10,000 nt of DNA from assembly GCA_020216655.1 (NCBI GenBank), contig JAIWNU010000042.1, positions 1 to 10,000 of the forward strand. Reading direction: 5' to 3'. Positions 1 to 6,949 of the stretch are shown piece by piece. The notes beneath the pieces are model-generated. The model did not search any database. It saw nothing but the letters and a program-made list of their open reading frames with translations, and was not told the origin of the DNA. Made by a program: the position numbers and the translations under genes. The first letter of the stretch is position 1. Each line of letters starts with the position of its first letter. The DNA comes from Treponema sp. Its GTDB lineage: Bacteria > Spirochaetota > Spirochaetia > Treponematales > Breznakiellaceae.

Positions 1-2
1 CC

Positions 3-497
3 GAATGGGCGGAGAACCCGGAGGATCTCATCGACAAGACCCGCGCCATGGGATTTGGCCCTGAGGTAAAACTGAGGATACTCTTGGGCACCTTTGTGCT
101 GCGGTCCGGCTTTCAGGACCGCTATTACCTTCAGGCCCAGCGGCTCAGAAAACGGATCACCGCCGACTTCCTTTCCCTCTTTTCCGGAGAGGAAGCGGCC
201 CAGGCCCTGCTTATGCCCGTGTTCCCCACCAGAGCCTTTGGCCGGGAGGGAGGCAAGGCCGGGAGTCCCGCCCTTTCTTCCTTTGCCCAAAAGGCGGCGG
301 ACCTCTTCACCGTTCCTGCCAACCTGGCAGGGCTTCCTGCGATTTCCTTTCCCGCATCGGTAGAAGGGGGCCTTCCGGTAGGTGTTCAGCTTGTTGGTTC
401 GCCCTTTTCCGAGGAACTGCTCTGCGCTCTCGCAGAGGAATATGAAACGGCCCATCCTGTCCCCCATCCGGAGGGATTTACAAGGTTCTGGAGGTAG
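3..497 (+). CDS. gatA: Asp-tRNA(Asn)/Glu-tRNA(Gln) amidotransferase subunit A, C-terminal part
   Basis: This is the 3' end of gatA, open from the left window edge in frame 3 to a TAG stop, about 164 codons. GatA is the amidase-signature subunit of GatCAB; it releases ammonia from glutamine to amidate misacylated tRNA in the cytosol. The visible part matches the C-terminal third of GatA: a GFGPEVKLRILLGTFVL stretch, an aromatic-rich YYLQAQRLRKRI segment, then VPANLAGLPAISFPA and GLPVGVQLVG, which are hallmark GatA blocks. The catalytic Ser-cisSer-Lys triad lies upstream of the window and cannot be checked. The internal ATG at position 48 is not a start, because conserved sequence runs on upstream of it. 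gatB begins 2 nt after the stop and uses a ribosome binding site inside the gatA end, so the two are cotranscribed. The family call is secure. Confidence 0.95.
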   Translation, partial: EWAENPEDLIDKTRAMGFGPEVKLRILLGTFVLRSGFQDRYYLQAQRLRKRITADFLSLFSGEEAAQALLMPVFPTRAFGREGGKAGSPALSSFAQKAADLFTVPANLAGLPAISFPASVEGGLPVGVQLVGSPFSEELLCALAEEYETAHPVPHPEGFTRFWR

Positions 498-499
498 CC

Positions 500-1987
500 A
501 TGTATCAGTCGTTTATTGGCCTTGAAATACACATTCACCTGTTGTCGGATACCAAGGTATTTTGTTCCTGCAAAGCCGCCTTCGGTTCTGAACCGAATAC
601 CAACGTCTGTCCCGTATGCCTGGGTCATCCAGGGGTGCTTCCGGCCTTAAACCAGGAAGCTTTTGAAATGGGAGCCCTGGTTGCCCAGGCACTCAACTGC
701 CGCATCCCCGACCGGACCTGGTTTGAACGGAAACAATACTTTTATCCAGATATGCCAAAAAACTATCAGATTTCCCAGTTTGCCTCCCCCTTAGGCCAGG
801 AAGGCTATATGGATGTGCTGATCAGCGGCCGGAAAAAACGGGTCCGCATTAAAGAATGCCACCTGGAAGAAGATGCGGGTAAAATGATCCACGCGGGAAA
901 TGTGACCCTCCTGGACTATAACCGGGCCGGTACGGCCCTTTTGGAAATTGTTACCGAACCAGACCTGGAGACAGGAACCGAAGCGGAAGCCTTTATCCAG
1001 CAGCTGCGCCGCCTGGTCCGCTATCTTGGGGTCTGCGACGGCAACATGGAAGAAGGCTCCCTCCGTTCCGATGCCAACGTTTCGGTCAACCTCAAGGGGG
1101 CGGGCCTTGGCCGCAAGGTGGAAATAAAAAACCTGAACTCTTCCCGCTTTGTCCGCCTTGCCCTGGACTACGAAATCGCCCGCCAAAAGGAAATTCTCGA
1201 ATCCGGCGGGGTGGTGAAACAGGAAACCCGGCTCTGGAACGAAAACAGGGACCAGACCGAATCCATGCGGAGCAAAGAAGATTCCCATGATTACCGCTTT
1301 TTCCCCGAACCGGACCTGCCGGTACTCGAAATTGACGATGCATTTCGGATGCGGATCCAGAGCAGATTGATGGAACTCCCCCTGGTCCGGCAGGAACGTT
1401 TTGTCCGGGACTACGGCCTCAGTTCTGAGCAGGCTGAATATATCTGTGAAGAGCGGGCCATGGCCGATTATTTCGAAGCCGCTGTCAGCCTGGTAAAGGG
1501 GCTTGATCGGGCCGAAGCTGCCCGGCGGCTTGCCCTGTGGCTAGCGGCGGATGTAAAGCGGGTCATGAACAAAAACGGTGTCAGCCCCGATTCTATTGGC
1601 CGCTGGTCATTGAGCCCCCGGCGGCTTGCCCAGATTGTGGAGCTCCTTGCCCGGGGTGCTATTTCCGGCAAGATTGCTAAACAGGTGCTGGAACTCTCGG
1701 TAGCGGAAGACCGGGATCCAGAAGATCTGGTGCAGGAAAAGGGCTGGCAGATGATACAGGACCGGGAAATCATAGCCCGCTTTGTCCAGGAGGTTTGCGA
1801 TAGGGAAGGGGGCAGTTTCCAGGAAGCGGTAGCCGCACTGGAAGGGGGAAACCTCAAGCGGTACGAAACCCTTTCGGCGTATTTAGTGGGCAAGGTTTTG
1901 GCTGCCACTGAAGGCCGGGGAGATGCTCTGATAGTAAAAGAAGAGGTTGAAAAATTAATACGGGAGCGTAAACCATGCGTGTGTTAG
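500..1987 (+). CDS. gatB: Asp-tRNA(Asn)/Glu-tRNA(Gln) amidotransferase subunit B
   Basis: This encodes a full-length GatB of 495 residues, normal for the family. GatB phosphorylates the side chain of Asp or Glu on misacylated tRNA with ATP and performs the amidation with ammonia delivered from GatA. The N-terminal IGLEIHIHL block is followed by a four-cysteine zinc site, C22 and C24 with C37 and C40 (CPVC). HLEEDAGKMIH at 121-131 is the conserved metal-binding acidic motif. EEGSLRSDANVS near 184-195, KVEIKNLNS and HDYRFFPEPDLP are further signature blocks. The last 150 or so residues form the helical tail that contacts tRNA. The start is set by GGAGG at 490-494, five bases before the ATG. The gene overlaps aspS by 13 nt, which suggests translational coupling. 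Nothing looks broken or missing. Confidence 0.97.
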   Translation: MYQSFIGLEIHIHLLSDTKVFCSCKAAFGSEPNTNVCPVCLGHPGVLPALNQEAFEMGALVAQALNCRIPDRTWFERKQYFYPDMPKNYQISQFASPLGQEGYMDVLISGRKKRVRIKECHLEEDAGKMIHAGNVTLLDYNRAGTALLEIVTEPDLETGTEAEAFIQQLRRLVRYLGVCDGNMEEGSLRSDANVSVNLKGAGLGRKVEIKNLNSSRFVRLALDYEIARQKEILESGGVVKQETRLWNENRDQTESMRSKEDSHDYRFFPEPDLPVLEIDDAFRMRIQSRLMELPLVRQERFVRDYGLSSEQAEYICEERAMADYFEAAVSLVKGLDRAEAARRLALWLAADVKRVMNKNGVSPDSIGRWSLSPRRLAQIVELLARGAISGKIAKQVLELSVAEDRDPEDLVQEKGWQMIQDREIIARFVQEVCDREGGSFQEAVAALEGGNLKRYETLSAYLVGKVLAATEGRGDALIVKEEVEKLIRERKPCVC

Positions 1988-3297
1988 CAAAAGATATTGC
2001 GGGCCTTGCCCAAAAAGAAGCGGGAAAGATGGTTGAACTTGCCGGTTGGGTTCACCGGATCCGGGAACTTGGGGGGGTGAGTTTTGTCATACTCCGAGAC
2101 CGTTCCGGTCTTGTACAGCTTGTGCTGGAAGGTAAAACGGACCTCACTTTGGAATCCGTGGTCCGTGCGGAAGGACAGGTGGCGATAAACGAAAAGGCCC
2201 CCGGCGGTGCGGAAGTCCGGGTGCAGCGCTTGGAAGTCCTTTCCCGCTCTGAGCCGGACCTGCCCTTTCCGGTCAATGGTGACATGGCCAAGGTAGGACT
2301 GGATGTTATTTTAGACAACCGACCCCTGTCCCTTCGGAATCCGAGAATACGCAGCATATTCCGGGTTCAAGCGACCATAATAGAAGCCTTTTCAGAGTAT
2401 CTGCGGAGCGAAGGCTTTACAGAAATAAAAACCAGTAAGCTCATTGGAAGCGGTACCGAGGGGGGTACCGGCCTCTTCGAAGTTGATTATTTTGACCGGA
2501 AAGTGTACCTGGCCCAGTCACCCCAGTTTTACAAGCAGACCATGATTGCCTCAGGTTTGGAACGGGTGTTCGAGGTTGCCCCTGCCTACCGGGCGGAAAA
2601 ACACGATACGCCGCGGCACCTCAACGAATATGTGTCCATGGATGTGGAAATGGCCTTTATCGAAAGCGAAGCGGATCTTATCGAACTGGAAAAACACCTT
2701 TTAGCCCATATTTTCGAGGCTCTGGCCAAGAAAAATGCCGAGGATCTGGCAGCATGGAATGCTACCGTTCCCGACAGCGACAGTGTCTTTAAGGCCCCTA
2801 CCATTGCCCACGATGAGGCCCTGGAGTTGGCCCGGGCCGAAGCGGTCCGGGGCAGCCAAAACACCAGTACGGGCTCCGCAGCCCAGGGATTTTTCGAAAT
2901 CAGTCCCGAAGTAGAACGGCTCCTCTGCGCCTGGGCAGGCCGGGAATATGGCATCGACCTTGTGTTCGTAAACCAGTTCCCCCGGCGGCACCGGCCCTTC
3001 TATACCTATCCTGCATCGGCTACCCACACTATGAGCTTCGACGCCCTTTTCCGGGGCCTAGAGATTACTACCGGGGGCAGAAGACAGGAACAGTACCAGG
3101 CACTCCTTGAGGTACTGCCCCGTTTTGGTCTCAAAGCAGAGGACCTTAAGGATTACCTGGCGGTCTTTAAATACGGCTGTCCGCCCCACGGCGGTTTTGC
3201 CATCGGCTGCGAACGGCTTACCCAAAAGGTACTGGGCCTTTCTAACGTAAAAGAAGCAAGCCTCTTCCCCCGGGACCGAAGGCGAGTGTCGCCCTAA
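1975..3297 (+). CDS. aspS: Archaeal-type aspartyl-tRNA synthetase, probably non-discriminating
   Basis: This encodes a 440-residue class IIb aspartyl-tRNA synthetase of the archaeal/eukaryotic (AspRS2) type: an N-terminal OB-fold anticodon-binding domain (about 15-100) followed directly by the catalytic domain. At 440 residues there is no room for the GAD insertion of the roughly 590-residue bacterial enzyme. Catalytic blocks include GTEGGTGLFEV near 160-170, motif 2 at 199-217 (FEVAPAYRAEKHDTPRHLN) and motif 3 with GCER at 411-414, ending LFPRDRRR. In the OB fold, GWVHRIREL places His27 where the discriminating Thermococcus kodakarensis enzyme has Trp26, and KAPGG places Pro76 where it has Lys85. 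Both substitutions are reported to allow tRNA(Asn) charging. Placement right after gatAB fits that role: it would supply Asp-tRNA(Asn) for the amidotransferase. The start lies 13 nt inside gatB with GGGAG at 1962-1966. Non-discrimination is inferred from residues, not shown. Confidence 0.95.
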   Translation: MRVLAKDIAGLAQKEAGKMVELAGWVHRIRELGGVSFVILRDRSGLVQLVLEGKTDLTLESVVRAEGQVAINEKAPGGAEVRVQRLEVLSRSEPDLPFPVNGDMAKVGLDVILDNRPLSLRNPRIRSIFRVQATIIEAFSEYLRSEGFTEIKTSKLIGSGTEGGTGLFEVDYFDRKVYLAQSPQFYKQTMIASGLERVFEVAPAYRAEKHDTPRHLNEYVSMDVEMAFIESEADLIELEKHLLAHIFEALAKKNAEDLAAWNATVPDSDSVFKAPTIAHDEALELARAEAVRGSQNTSTGSAAQGFFEISPEVERLLCAWAGREYGIDLVFVNQFPRRHRPFYTYPASATHTMSFDALFRGLEITTGGRRQEQYQALLEVLPRFGLKAEDLKDYLAVFKYGCPPHGGFAIGCERLTQKVLGLSNVKEASLFPRDRRRVSP

Positions 3298-3638
3298 TAG
3301 GCGTCCCCTTCACTGGGCACGAGGCAGATAAATTTGAGGGGGACCGAACCGGTATTCGTAAAACGATGGGTTTTACCCCCCTCAATATAGACCACAGAAC
3401 CGGCGCGGACCGGATGTTCGGTCCCGTCGATATGCACCGCTCCTTCTCCTTCCAGCACATAGTTCGCGTGCCACCAGGGGTGCTGGTGAAGGGGCGTGTG
3501 ACCCCCGATATCAACGGTAAAAACCCGCAAATAGCCTTCATAGCCGTCTTTGGGGCCGATAAGAATCTGCTTTGCAACCCCTTCTATATCCTTTCCCTGA
3601 ACCGGGACTGGAACAATGTCGCTTTCATGCCGCACCAT
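3294..3638 (-). CDS. Small single-domain metal-binding cupin
   Basis: This encodes a 114-residue single-domain cupin, probably cytosolic since there is no signal peptide. Cupin motif 1 is H51-Q-H53-PWW-H57 followed by NYVLEGEG, and motif 2 is SVVYIEGGKTHRFTN with H91. The spacing of H51, H53, H57 and H91 equals the four-histidine manganese site I recall for Thermotoga maritima TM1459, also about 114 residues; most cupins have Glu as the fourth ligand. The substrate is unknown: such proteins may be dioxygenases, isomerases or sugar/ligand-binding proteins. A start at 3638 is chosen over the longer ATG at 3683 because a perfect AGGAGG lies six bases before it, whereas the longer form would run into the upstream gene without a ribosome binding site. 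It follows the DUF3108-like gene by 25 nt, and its stop codon overlaps the convergent aspS stop. Confidence 0.9.
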   Translation of the reverse strand: MVRHESDIVPVPVQGKDIEGVAKQILIGPKDGYEGYLRVFTVDIGGHTPLHQHPWWHANYVLEGEGAVHIDGTEHPVRAGSVVYIEGGKTHRFTNTGSVPLKFICLVPSEGDAY

Positions 3639-3655
3639 AATTATCCTCCTGTACT

Positions 3656-3676
3656 GCCGGCTATTATAATGCCGGC
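3656..3676 (-). promoter_or_regulatory. GC-rich inverted repeat enclosing a TATAAT box ahead of the cupin gene
   Basis: Two GCCGGC hexamers (3656-3661 and 3671-3676) flank a 9-base AT-only loop. Read on the minus strand, the loop contains a perfect TATAAT (3668 to 3663). Transcription from it would begin near 3656, about 18 nt before the cupin ATG and just ahead of its AGGAGG. No convincing -35 box lies 16-18 bases upstream (the region reads GATAAG or TGATAA). The element could be a promoter under an operator-like repeat, or an intercistronic mRNA hairpin. It is not a terminator because no T tract follows. Confidence 0.35.
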
Positions 3677-4380
3677 TGCTCATACCTTATCAGTTCCAGG
3701 GTACTTTTGGGAGTCCCCGGCGGGCCGTTAACCCCTTCAGAACGCACCATATAGTAGGGATAGCTGGCGAGAAACCAGAGGTTTGTCTTCCCCACCAGGC
3801 TGCCGAAGACTCCTGAAAGTCCCAGCTGGGCCTTCCAGCATTCGACTTCCTGCCCCATGATTTTTAATTTTTCCCTCCCCGCGACAGTGAGCTCAAAAGA
3901 GAATCCTCCCGTGCTGGCCCCGGTGCCGATAAAGATGATTTTTGCCTTTTGTTGTTTCCCCCAGGGAAACAACCTCAGGCTTTGTCCCAGGGTATCGGTA
4001 CTGGAAACTAAAAGTTCCCCCTCTTTTGCCTTGTAGCGGGTTTCAAGGAGCCGAGTAATGCGGTTTACCGTTGCATCTTCGCCGATGGTTGTAACGTCCG
4101 TATAGATTGCAAGCAGTGACTGGGCATCGAGACGATAGAGGGCCCGCTGGTCAGGGGCGCTGGTGGAAAGCTCAAAATAAGGTCCCTTAGCTTCGTTAAC
4201 ATATCGGGATGTATAGATAACCTCGTCCTGCTTGGTTCCAATTTTCCTGCTATAGACAAGGCGTTCAGAGATGGGCAATTCCTGAGTTTGGGCAATTTCT
4301 GGGGAACCCCAAAGGAAACCGATTAAAAAAATTAAAGCCATTAAAATATTAAATTGATGTAACTTATTGAACAATGACAT
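3664..4380 (-). CDS. Secreted DUF3108-like protein of unknown function
   Basis: This encodes 238 residues with a clear export signal: a short basic N-terminus (MSLFNKLHQ), a hydrophobic core (ILMALIFLIGFLW) and a plausible cleavage region around GSPEIAQTQ. There is no lipobox cysteine. The mature part alternates short polar and hydrophobic strands, which suggests an all-beta periplasmic or surface fold. Its end (LKIMGQEVECWKAQ, then TNLWFLASYPYYMVRSEG and TLELIRYE) resembles the DUF3108 pattern of a conversion strand, a W-L strand, a YP segment and a final strand. This likeness is from memory of the family and is weak. The start at 4380 has AAGGAG ten bases upstream; an in-frame TTG at 4404 has no ribosome binding site. 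The gene lies 25 nt before the cupin gene on the same strand and diverges from the hexokinase gene. Function is not known. Confidence 0.75.
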   Translation of the reverse strand: MSLFNKLHQFNILMALIFLIGFLWGSPEIAQTQELPISERLVYSRKIGTKQDEVIYTSRYVNEAKGPYFELSTSAPDQRALYRLDAQSLLAIYTDVTTIGEDATVNRITRLLETRYKAKEGELLVSSTDTLGQSLRLFPWGKQQKAKIIFIGTGASTGGFSFELTVAGREKLKIMGQEVECWKAQLGLSGVFGSLVGKTNLWFLASYPYYMVRSEGVNGPPGTPKSTLELIRYEQPAL

Positions 4381-4578
4381 GTTTCTCTTGCTCCTTGCAA
4401 GCAAATTTCGCGTATTCTCTCATGAAAAGCAATCTTTCTTTCCCCTATTGCTACAGAGCCGCTTCTGGTATAAAAAGATAAACTGAGCTGTACTATATGG
4501 GGGTTCCCAGACGCCCTCTCACAGTTAAGGTTCTTTCAAAACTCAGGGAGTTTTGAAGATATTTTGGAGGTCCCTACT
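4381..4578. promoter_or_regulatory. Divergent intergenic region between the DUF3108-like and hexokinase genes
   Basis: These 198 bases hold no gene and should carry the promoters of both flanking genes. For hexokinase, TATAAA at 4469-4474 is a plausible -10 box, with TTGCTA at 4448-4453 as a weak -35 box, but their 15-base spacing is short. TACTAT at 4491-4496 is an alternative -10 box without a clear -35 box. On the minus strand I see no convincing promoter. The hexokinase ribosome binding site is GGAGG at 4566-4570, eight bases before the ATG. Confidence 0.4.
4535..4557. repeat. Perfect 10-bp inverted repeat ahead of the hexokinase ribosome binding site
   Basis: TTCAAAACTC (4535-4544) and GAGTTTTGAA (4548-4557) are perfect reverse complements separated by AGG. 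The repeat ends eight bases before the GGAGG ribosome binding site. Either it is a repressor operator in DNA, or it forms a 10-bp hairpin in the hexokinase leader that could affect translation or mRNA stability. It lacks a downstream T tract, so it is not an intrinsic terminator. Confidence 0.65.
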
Positions 4579-5937
4579 ATGAATTCATCATTTAATCCCA
4601 GATTACTGGCCGATTTTGCCCGATATTACGGTTTTCATTATGGGGTCTGTGACCCCGCAGCACTGGTGAAAGACCTGGTGATAGAAATGGAGCGGGGACT
4701 CCGGGGCGATCCTTCCACATTGCCCATGCTGCCATCCTATTTGTACCCCGTTTCTTCTGTGCCGCCGGGTAAAGAAGTGATTGCCCTGGATGCGGGGGGT
4801 ACCAACCTGCGGGCCGCACTGGTTCGTTTTGATGAAAAGGGTAAGGCAATTGCAGAACATACCCAGAAAACCCATATGCCGGGAACCAAGGGACAGCTTT
4901 CTGCAAAACAATTTTTCGATGAAATTGCGGCGGTTACCGCTCCGCTGCTTGAGCAGAATCCCCATGTAGAAGGTATCGGTTTCTGCTTTTCCTATCCCAT
5001 GGAAATGACCAAGGATGCGGACGGCATACTTCTTGGTTTTAGCAAGGAAGTGGATGCTCCCGAAGTTATCGGAAAAGCAATCGGCGCAGGCCTCCGGGAA
5101 GCCCTGGCAAGGAAGGGAGTAAAGGCTCCCGATCGGATAGTGCTTCTGAACGATACGGTGGCGACGCTCCTTTCTGGTCTTGCAGAGATTCCCGCCGACG
5201 GCGGTCATAGAAAGGGCCCTGATTTGTATGGAGTGGAGGGCGGTCCGGTTATCGGCTTTATTCTGGGAACAGGCATGAACGTAGCCTATCCTGAAACAAG
5301 AATTCCGAAAATTGGCTTTGACGCGCCCAAGTCTCCCCAGATTGTCGTCTGCGAGACCGGCAGTTTCCATCCCCGTTACCTGGGCCGGCTGGACGAGGAA
5401 TTCGACGCTACCCTAAAGAATCCGGGCAAATACACCTTCGAAAAAACCATGGCCGGTGCATACCTCGGACCCCTTACCCTGTACATGCTCAAGAAAGCAG
5501 TCAGCGATGGGGTCCTGGTATTCCGTAGGTCCGGAGAACTCCTGGCCATGCAAAACCTGCAGACTAAGGATCTCAATGCCTTTATGCACAATCCTTTAGC
5601 GGGAGAGGGCCCCATTGGTTCCCTCTTTGATAAGGATGAGCGGGATGCCCTTGCAACCCTCGTATTCCTTACATCGATTATTACCGAGCGTGCTGCCCTC
5701 TTTGCTGCAGCGGCAGTGGCAGCGGCGGTAGAAAAAACCGGCGCAGGCTACGATCCCTTTGTACCGGTACGGGTTGCCGTAGAAGGAACCACTTACATGG
5801 TATACAAGGGTATGCGGCCTGCCTTGGAGTCATATCTCCATACAATTCTATCCGCCAAGGCGCCCCGTTCCCTTGTCGTATCGCCGGTAGAACAGGCCTC
5901 TCTGTTCGGCGCTGCGGTGGCTGCCCTCTCAAAATAG
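4579..5937 (+). CDS. Hexokinase, eukaryotic-type family
   Basis: This encodes a 452-residue hexokinase of the eukaryotic-like two-domain family (Hexokinase_1 plus Hexokinase_2), not the ROK or bacterial glucokinase type. It would phosphorylate glucose or related hexoses with ATP as the entry to cytosolic glycolysis. Visible motifs are phosphate 1 (LDAGGTNLRAALV, D71-N76), the sugar site GFCFSYP with S138, and S155-K156 in place of the usual Thr-Lys. N191-D192 in NDTVATLLSG supplies the catalytic Asp, ILGTGMN carries N234, E260 lies in CETGSF, and E288 in FEKTMAGAYLG. All sugar-contacting side chains expected from yeast and human enzymes appear present. Length matches a single-unit hexokinase. 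I recall a similar gene in Treponema pallidum. The ATG at 4579 with GGAGG at 4566-4570 is preferred to an in-frame TTG at 4564. It is monocistronic, ending at a strong terminator. Confidence 0.94.
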   Translation: MNSSFNPRLLADFARYYGFHYGVCDPAALVKDLVIEMERGLRGDPSTLPMLPSYLYPVSSVPPGKEVIALDAGGTNLRAALVRFDEKGKAIAEHTQKTHMPGTKGQLSAKQFFDEIAAVTAPLLEQNPHVEGIGFCFSYPMEMTKDADGILLGFSKEVDAPEVIGKAIGAGLREALARKGVKAPDRIVLLNDTVATLLSGLAEIPADGGHRKGPDLYGVEGGPVIGFILGTGMNVAYPETRIPKIGFDAPKSPQIVVCETGSFHPRYLGRLDEEFDATLKNPGKYTFEKTMAGAYLGPLTLYMLKKAVSDGVLVFRRSGELLAMQNLQTKDLNAFMHNPLAGEGPIGSLFDKDERDALATLVFLTSIITERAALFAAAAVAAAVEKTGAGYDPFVPVRVAVEGTTYMVYKGMRPALESYLHTILSAKAPRSLVVSPVEQASLFGAAVAALSK

Positions 5938-5972
5938 AAAAAAAAAGGAGCCTAAAATGGCTCCTTTTTTTT
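5938..5972. terminator. Bidirectional intrinsic terminator
   Basis: GGAGCC (5947-5952) and GGCTCC (5959-5964) pair around a 6-base loop. Eight T residues follow on the plus strand (5965-5972), and nine A residues precede (5938-5946), giving a T tract on the minus strand as well. The A and T tracts can also extend the stem. It begins directly after the hexokinase stop codon and lies 25 bases beyond the end of the converging peptidase gene, so it serves both transcripts. Confidence 0.92.
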
Positions 5973-5997
5973 ATGACACGAGATGCAGTGAGCCTTG

Positions 5998-6945
5998 TTA
6001 ATCGCCGCCTATACCATAACTTTGGAGGGTTGCGAAGATACCGTACAAGGCGCTGATTTCGTGTAACTCGGGGCGGTATTCAAAGTGCATGTGGTCATAA
6101 AGGTCCCATTTGCCGCCCCAGACAAAGCCTTCGTCTTCAAATATCTGTATAACCTTTTCTGGCGGTGACCAGCGGCTGCTCTGGCTTACCAGCATCCAGT
6201 TGGGGTTCCGTTCCTGTTCCCACTGCCAATAAATGGCCTTACCGCCAAGTTTGCGGGGTTGAATATCGATAGCGAGTCCAAAGCTGTGCATACTGATGCG
6301 GCTTGTGCCTCGAATCTCCCGCCAGTTGTAGCCCCCAATAGTGCCAATATTTTTTATAAACTGGGCCACCTCTTGATCCGATTGCGCCAGAGCCCGGATC
6401 CGTTCATCAATCCTTTTTACCTGATTTTGTATCATGCCATGGATTGATATAGACTTTCCGAGAAAGCGGGTTTGAACAATCTGCTGCTCTATTTCACCCC
6501 GTCTCACCCCTCCATACAGGGCTGAGCGAAAGCCGTTATGATGATCCGGCCCCTGCATTTGGTGTTCTGCGCTGCCGATTCGCTGCAGTTCAGCAATGCG
6601 CTCTTGGGTGTATGATTTGGGATCCGGCGGTTCATCTGGGTAAAGATAAAATACATAGGGCTTGTAATCCTGCCATTTGTCGCGGAGCTCTTCGGGAAGG
6701 AGGCGCCCTTTAGCCCAATAAAAAAGTTCCCCCTTTACTTGAATGGTCCAGTCGTCGTTTTGCCAGGTAACCGCCTCGACACGGTCGGGGTAGGATCTCC
6801 GGTAGGCTTCTAAAACCTGGCGGGCATGGATTTCGGGCCTGAGCTGGCTGGAGGGCGAAAGCGGATAGAGCGATATGCTAAGGAGCAAAATGCTGAGAGC
6901 GGCGAGGAGTTTTTTTGTCCCGGTATAGTATGGCCTTTGTTCCAT
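5998..6945 (-). CDS. Exported M15-family metallopeptidase (D-Ala-D-Ala carboxypeptidase-like)
   Basis: This encodes 315 residues. A basic N-terminus and hydrophobic stretch at about 12-30 (LLAALSILLLSISLYPLSP) form a signal peptide or membrane anchor, so the enzyme should act in the periplasm. The C-terminal third carries the M15 zinc site: S218-M-H220 with FGLAID227, and D284-H-M-H287-F-E289 after FVWGGKWDLY. H220, D227 and H287 are the expected zinc ligands, with D284 as the likely catalytic acid. The family cleaves peptidoglycan stem peptides, either D-Ala-D-Ala or L-Ala-D-Glu bonds; which one cannot be told here. The region at 35-200 is not recognised and includes a DHHNGFRSALYGG segment. 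The start is the first ATG after an in-frame TAA and has no Shine-Dalgarno sequence. It lies 48 nt after the DUF438 gene and ends at the shared terminator. Confidence 0.88.
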   Translation of the reverse strand: MEQRPYYTGTKKLLAALSILLLSISLYPLSPSSQLRPEIHARQVLEAYRRSYPDRVEAVTWQNDDWTIQVKGELFYWAKGRLLPEELRDKWQDYKPYVFYLYPDEPPDPKSYTQERIAELQRIGSAEHQMQGPDHHNGFRSALYGGVRRGEIEQQIVQTRFLGKSISIHGMIQNQVKRIDERIRALAQSDQEVAQFIKNIGTIGGYNWREIRGTSRISMHSFGLAIDIQPRKLGGKAIYWQWEQERNPNWMLVSQSSRWSPPEKVIQIFEDEGFVWGGKWDLYDHMHFEYRPELHEISALYGIFATLQSYGIGGD

Positions 6946-6949
6946 CTGG

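Noticed and set aside
791..1288. Long antisense open frame inside gatB
   Set aside because: It is a shadow of the gatB coding frame; gatB conservation covers the whole stretch and the antisense product resembles nothing.
3656..3676. Terminator after the DUF3108-like gene
   Set aside because: The hairpin has no following T tract on either strand.
3639..3683. Longer cupin starting at the ATG at 3683
   Set aside because: It would overlap the previous gene by 20 bases and lacks a ribosome binding site, while AGGAGG sits correctly before 3638.
4381..4404. TTG at 4404 as start of the DUF3108-like gene
   Set aside because: No ribosome binding site; the ATG at 4380 has AAGGAG upstream and gives a normal signal peptide.
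4564..4578. Upstream TTG start for hexokinase
   Set aside because: The TTG overlaps the GGAGG that serves the ATG at 4579, and the family likeness begins after the ATG.
4603..5370. 255-codon antisense open frame inside the hexokinase gene
   Set aside because: It is opposite well-conserved hexokinase motifs, has no ribosome binding site and shows no recognisable domain.
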